A DNA stretch of 64,000 nt, taken from Phycisphaeraceae bacterium (GTDB lineage Bacteria; Planctomycetota; Phycisphaerae; Phycisphaerales; UBA1924). The position numbers and the translations under genes were made by a program. Below the pieces are notes generated by a model. That model saw nothing but the letters and a program-made list of their open reading frames with translations. It had not been told where the DNA came from and ran no database searches. This document shows, one piece after another, positions 59,913-64,000 of the stretch; within the stretch, counting starts at the first letter, position 1; the number at the start of each line of letters is the position of its first letter. The stretch lies in assembly GCA_019454185.1 (NCBI GenBank), contig CP075368.1, positions 558,001-622,000 of the forward strand, read 5' to 3'.

Positions 59913-62285
59913 TCAGAACAGGCCGGGGTCTTGCTTTGGGACGAGCTTTATCTGGATTCGCGGCTTGGCGGGTCGAGCCGTTGATGGTGGTGTTGGTTCA
60001 GATGTTTGGCGCGCCTCGGCCTTCATCGCGGCGGGCTTTGAGCCGGCGTTCGCGGCCGAAACGGCGGCGCGAGGTGATTTAGCGGGTGCTTTCGAGCGTT
60101 GTGAGCCCGGCGAGTCGCTGCGTGTCTCTTTGCTTCTCTCTCGCGGCTTTGGCCGCTTGCCCTTCTGGTTGAGGCGGTTGGGGCGGCTGACATCGATCAG
60201 CGTCGGCTCTTCGGCTGTGGCACGCAACGCGTGGACCTTGAGTGCCGCGGCTTCGGCGCGGGAGGGTTTGCCCATCGGCGGCGCATCGCTTAGGTCGCCG
60301 ACATCGGATGGGGCGACGGGCTCGACGATGATGACGCCCTCTTCGTCGGAGTCGTTGGCGTTGTCCTTGACGGCCTTTCCATCCTGATCGAGCTCGAGGT
60401 CTGCGACCGCGGTCTTGCGCTTTGCTTGTTCGAGCAGGGCGGCATAGAGCTCCTCGGCATCGACGCCGCTGATGGCGTTGCATGCTTTGGCGATCTCTCC
60501 GATGTATTTCTGAAAGACGTCTCGGCGCTCGCCTTCGCGGCGCATCTTGGCACGTTTTTTCAGGTATGTTCCGAGTTTGCGGCCGCACTCCTGGAGTGCG
60601 AGTTTCATCTCTTTGCGGATCTCGTCGTAATCGGCGATGGCCTCTTTCGACTCGCTGGTGAAGGGGACCCAGACGCTCGCCATGTGGATCATGATGACCA
60701 TGGGTCCGATCGGCACGCCTCCGCGGGGGTGCTGGAGGTCGTAGTTCCGCCAGTTCGTTTCGGTGACGGCTTTGAAGGAGGAGCAAGCCGACTGTTGATA
60801 GAGGAGCGGCACGCGGTTGGCGAAACGGATGACGCGGGCGGGCTCGTCGGCTTTCAGTTCGCCTCCGAACGCGAGGGCGGCCTCGATCTGGAACGGGCGA
60901 CCTCGATAGACATCGGGCTCGCGGCTCGACGCGGCGTAGAACTCTGCACGCACACCCTTGAGCAAGCCCGCAAGCAGCTGACGCACACCGATCGGGGCGA
61001 GGCAATCGGTGGGCGGAGGCGGGAGCTTTGAATCCTGGAGAACCTTGAAGAGCCGCTCGGCCTGGTCGTGGTCGATGTCCGAGATGCGTGTTCGGGCTGT
61101 CGCCTTTATGGTCTGGCAGAACGAGCTGGCGGATGCCGCGGAAACGCGCGAGAACTTATCCTGGAGGAAGCTGTAGAGCGTGTAGTTGTCGCGCTCGGCC
61201 TGTGCCTCTTTGAGCATCTGAAGAAGGATGCCGAGTTCGATGCCTCTTGGGTGGGGCTGGATCTCTTTGGTTTCGGGCGGGAGCTCGGTGACGGCCCTCG
61301 GAAAGACGGTGACGCCACCGGTCTCGAGCGTGACCACAGGTGACGGCGATTGTGCGTTGTCGTCGGACTGTGTCTCGGTGTGTGACGGGGGCGCAGAAGG
61401 TGTCGCTCCCGTTGGTCCGCCCGTTGGGAGGAGGGGTGCGTCGTCAGCGTCTTCCGGCGAGCTCTCCTTGGATGGGGGGACGAAGACGAATCGCGCGTGT
61501 GGGTTGGCGATCGCGGTGAGTTCGAGGAACTCATCGACACTGCCGCGCCCCTTCTGGTAGCGGCCTTCGAGTTCGATCGAGACGCTGGTGCCGGTTGGGT
61601 AGTCCTTCGCGGCAAGGAACAGGTCTCGTTCGGCGAGGTCGCGCGTGCCGGAGGTCAGGGTGCTGAAGCGTCGCGGGGGAAAGTCGTCGGTCTCGACGTC
61701 AACGGTGACCTCGGCGCGATTGGTCTTGGTGTTCATGGCCAGCTCGATGTGGTGAGCCGGCTGTGTGGCCTTGGGCTTGGTGTGGATGACCATCGGCTTG
61801 CCGGTGGTGATCAGCCCGTACATCCCCGCGGCGGAGATTCCGATGCCCTGCTGTCCTCGGGACATCTTGAGCCGATGGAACTTTGAGCCGAAGAGCAGCC
61901 GCCCGAAGACGTTCTCGACCTGCTTGCGCACGATGCCGGGCCCGTTGTCGGCGACGGTCACGCGGTATCGAGAGGCCTTGGTGTTCGCGGGTCGGTTGGG
62001 CTGGAGATCCTCGATGATGACGGTGATGTCGGGGAGAATGCCGGCTTCTTCGCAGGCGTCGAGCGAGTTGTCGACGGCTTCCTTGACGGTCGTCAGGAGG
62101 GCCTTGCGGGGGTTGTCGAACCCCAGAAGGTGCCTGTTCTTGGCGAAGAACTCGGAGACGGAAATGTCTCGCTGCTTCGACGCCATGCTATCGGCGGTGG
62201 CGCGCGGCAAGGACTTGGGCTTTCTCATCGGCATCCGTGTTGTTTCCGACGCGTCCGGCGCGTCGGGGAGGAGTGTGGTCGGCAT
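59913..62285 (-). CDS. top6B: DNA topoisomerase VI subunit B
   Basis: 790 residues, ATP-driven clamp. The GHKL site is complete: TVKEAVDNSLDAC (Glu about 69, Asn about 73), ADNGPGI (about 113-118), SRGQQGIGISAAGMYG (about 142-156). The transducer domain has RVPLLYQQSACSS and HMASVWVPFTSESKEAIADYDEI. Two additions are unusual: a low-complexity insert near 273-320 (Glu, Asp, Thr, Pro, Ser-rich) and a basic, Pro/Ala/Lys/Ser-rich C-terminal tail of about 150 residues. GGAGGG before the ATG. Upstream of the META and A-subunit genes on the same strand. Confidence 0.95.
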   Translation of the reverse strand: MPTTLLPDAPDASETTRMPMRKPKSLPRATADSMASKQRDISVSEFFAKNRHLLGFDNPRKALLTTVKEAVDNSLDACEEAGILPDITVIIEDLQPNRPANTKASRYRVTVADNGPGIVRKQVENVFGRLLFGSKFHRLKMSRGQQGIGISAAGMYGLITTGKPMVIHTKPKATQPAHHIELAMNTKTNRAEVTVDVETDDFPPRRFSTLTSGTRDLAERDLFLAAKDYPTGTSVSIELEGRYQKGRGSVDEFLELTAIANPHARFVFVPPSKESSPEDADDAPLLPTGGPTGATPSAPPSHTETQSDDNAQSPSPVVTLETGGVTVFPRAVTELPPETKEIQPHPRGIELGILLQMLKEAQAERDNYTLYSFLQDKFSRVSAASASSFCQTIKATARTRISDIDHDQAERLFKVLQDSKLPPPPTDCLAPIGVRQLLAGLLKGVRAEFYAASSREPDVYRGRPFQIEAALAFGGELKADEPARVIRFANRVPLLYQQSACSSFKAVTETNWRNYDLQHPRGGVPIGPMVIMIHMASVWVPFTSESKEAIADYDEIRKEMKLALQECGRKLGTYLKKRAKMRREGERRDVFQKYIGEIAKACNAISGVDAEELYAALLEQAKRKTAVADLELDQDGKAVKDNANDSDEEGVIIVEPVAPSDVGDLSDAPPMGKPSRAEAAALKVHALRATAEEPTLIDVSRPNRLNQKGKRPKPRERSKETRSDSPGSQRSKAPAKSPRAAVSAANAGSKPAAMKAEARQTSEPTPPSTARPAKPRIQIKLVPKQDPGLF

Positions 62286-62398
62286 CGCGGCCCTCCGTGG
62301 CTGCGGCTTATTTTAGTGCTTTGCGGGGGTGCGTGGCGAGCGTGGGGCGAGATTCGCACAAGGCGATCACGGGCGATGCGCGGGTGATGGTGGTGGGG

Positions 62399-64000
62399 TT
62401 ATGGCCCGACGGCGGTCGGCGAGTAATGCAGCGGGGCGCCCGGCCCGAGGGGGAGTCCGGTCTGCATCCAGATCACGATGAAGATCCCCCATGTGAGGGC
62501 GAATGCGATCGAGTAGGGGAGCATGGTGGAGACAAGCGTGCCGATTCCGGCGCGGGGGGCAAACTTCTGCATGACCGCGAGGATGATGATCATGTACGCG
62601 TTCATGGGCGTGATGATGTTTGTCGCGCTGTCGGCGACGCGATAACCCGCCTGCGTGAGCTCGGGGCTGATGCCGAGCATCATGAACATGGGCACGAAGA
62701 TCGGAGCAACGAGCACGTACTTTGCGGACATCGAGCTGATGAGGAGGTTCAGGAACATGACGAGAAGGATGAAGCCGAGGATGACCACGCTCGCGGGGAG
62801 GTTCGCTTCTGCCAGTCGTGTGCCGCCGATGATGGCGAGCATCTGTCCGAGGTTCGACTGGGTGAAGAAGGCGATGAACTGAGAGGCGAAGAAAGCCATC
62901 GTGATGACCGGTGCCATGGATCGCATGGCATGGATCATGCAGGAGATGACGTCTTTCTGCGACCGGATCTGTCCGGTGGCGGCGCCGTAGGCCGCGCCGG
63001 GAACAAGGAACGCGAAGAGGACGATGGGGACGACGGCGTTGACCCAGCGAGTCGAGGATCGGCCGGTTGTGGTATCGAGGAATGGTCCGTGTAGGGGCGC
63101 GCCTGGCACGAGGATGAGTACTCCGAGAACGGCCATGAACAGCGCGAGCGCAATGCCCGCCCAGACGAGGCCCTTCGACTCTGTCTGGGTGAGGCGCATC
63201 GTGGCGAGGTCGATCTTTGCATTCGGGGATGGCCCACCCTCATCTGCGGGGCGATTCTTCAGGCGGGGTTCCACGATGAGGGCTGCGACCGCCCAGCCGA
63301 CGGCGACAAGCAGAACGGTGGAGGCCGCGAGGAAGTACCAGTTTGCGGTTGCGTCTACATCGTAATTCGGGTCGAGGATGTGCGCGTTCGACGTGGTGAT
63401 GCCGGCGATGAGGGCATCGGTGCCGCCGATCAGGAGATTGGCGCTGAAGCCAGCTGAGACGCCGGCGAACGCCGCGGCGATGCCGGCGAGAGGTGAGCGG
63501 CCGGAGGCGAGGTAGAGTGCTGCGGCCAGCGGCGGCAACACGATGTATCCCGCATCGCTCGCGATGTTTGCCATGATTCCGATGAAGATCATCGCGGGTG
63601 TGAGCAGTTTCTGCGGGACGAGGAGGGCCATGCCCTTAATGAGCGTGTCGAAGAGGCCGGTCTTCTCGGCGACGCCGACGCCGAACATCGCGACCAGAAC
63701 GATGCCGAGCGGTGGGAATCGAACGAAATTATTGACCATGTTCGCGAGGCACCAGTAGATGCCGTCCGCGCTGAGCAGACTGCGGGCGGTGATCGGATCG
63801 CCGGACTCGATGAGTTCGGTCTTGGGGCGACCAGTCCGGGTGTCGATCACGGGTTCGGTCTTCGGCAGGCCTGTCTCGGCATCGATGACCGGTACACCGG
63901 AGGTGTCGACGATCTGTGTCGTGACCTCTTGCATGCGGATGGGGGTGACCGACCATCCGGCGACGACCCCGAGGTGTGAGACGACCATGATCAGGATGCA
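62399..64000 (-). CDS. AbgT-family transporter, 5' end outside window
   Basis: More than 530 residues in frame to the window edge (four codons beyond the ATG at 63988), so the true start lies outside. Many membrane helices in the AbgT pattern: FPPLGIVLVAMFGVGVAEKTGLFD, ASDAGYIVLPPLAAALYLASGRSPLAGIAAAFAGVSAGFSANLLIGGTDALIAGIT, and a C-terminal half with SSMSAKYVLVAPIFVPMFMMLGISPELTQAGYRVADSATNIITPMNAYMIII. The family imports p-aminobenzoyl-glutamate or exports sulfonamides. A soluble insert at about 30-60 carries VIDTxTGxPKTE repeats. Confidence 0.93.
   Translation of the reverse strand, partial: CILIMVVSHLGVVAGWSVTPIRMQEVTTQIVDTSGVPVIDAETGLPKTEPVIDTRTGRPKTELIESGDPITARSLLSADGIYWCLANMVNNFVRFPPLGIVLVAMFGVGVAEKTGLFDTLIKGMALLVPQKLLTPAMIFIGIMANIASDAGYIVLPPLAAALYLASGRSPLAGIAAAFAGVSAGFSANLLIGGTDALIAGITTSNAHILDPNYDVDATANWYFLAASTVLLVAVGWAVAALIVEPRLKNRPADEGGPSPNAKIDLATMRLTQTESKGLVWAGIALALFMAVLGVLILVPGAPLHGPFLDTTTGRSSTRWVNAVVPIVLFAFLVPGAAYGAATGQIRSQKDVISCMIHAMRSMAPVITMAFFASQFIAFFTQSNLGQMLAIIGGTRLAEANLPASVVILGFILLVMFLNLLISSMSAKYVLVAPIFVPMFMMLGISPELTQAGYRVADSATNIITPMNAYMIIILAVMQKFAPRAGIGTLVSTMLPYSIAFALTWGIFIVIWMQTGLPLGPGAPLHYSPTAVGP

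Overview
The window is dense, GC-rich bacterial chromosome. The gene content fits a planctomycete of the Phycisphaerae type: large secreted beta-propeller proteins with tricorn or amidohydrolase modules, DUF11 and HEAT-repeat envelope proteins, a Ser/Thr kinase with a pilus-ATPase-like N-terminus, an RRM glycine-rich protein, and an archaeal-type DNA topoisomerase VI. The taxonomic call is inference from gene families; no rRNA is present. I saw no insertion sequence, prophage or CRISPR array.

Layout. 1-11.4 kb (minus strand): a tricorn-like peptidase cut by the window edge, an alpha/beta-hydrolase that lacks its serine, a propeller-amidohydrolase, a TauD-like oxygenase paired with a Cys-rich GRDP-like protein, and uvrA. 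11.5-20.9 kb: a possible Cys/His-fold protein; a minus operon of a sugar-isomerase-like protein, cmk and plsC; then on plus gcvH, an ABC ATPase/FtsX permease pair and uvrB. 21-30 kb: a small membrane protein, glycosyltransferase, two small stress/envelope proteins (DUF1328, entericidin-like), RRM protein, SDR, NarL-type regulator, DUF11 lipoprotein, and a sigma-54 activator with its kinase. 30-43.7 kb: ileS, a DUF2617-like protein, HEAT/TraB envelope proteins, SPOR lipoprotein, acyl-CoA synthetase, transaldolase, metF. 43.7-53.6 kb: PcrA/UvrD helicase, APC permease-USP fusion with a consensus parS at its 5' end, elbB, Ser/Thr kinase, infC, MacB-like permease. 53.6-64 kb: tRNA-Ser, tRNA-Lys, the rpmF-plsX-fabH operon, an HD-GYP protein, the topoisomerase VI locus (B subunit, META lipoprotein, A subunit) and an AbgT-type transporter cut by the window end.

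How the genes work together. UvrA, UvrB and PcrA/UvrD are nucleotide-excision-repair components spread over 40 kb. rpmF-plsX-fabH is the classic link of ribosome and phospholipid/fatty-acid initiation. The sigma-54 regulator and kinase are translationally coupled. The strongest unusual items are the bacterial topoisomerase VI pair, the parS site, an infC gene that appears to start at ATC, a TraB-like protein carrying a pseudopilin GspG-like insert, and two proteins (IleS and bL32) in which zinc-ligand cysteines have become serine.
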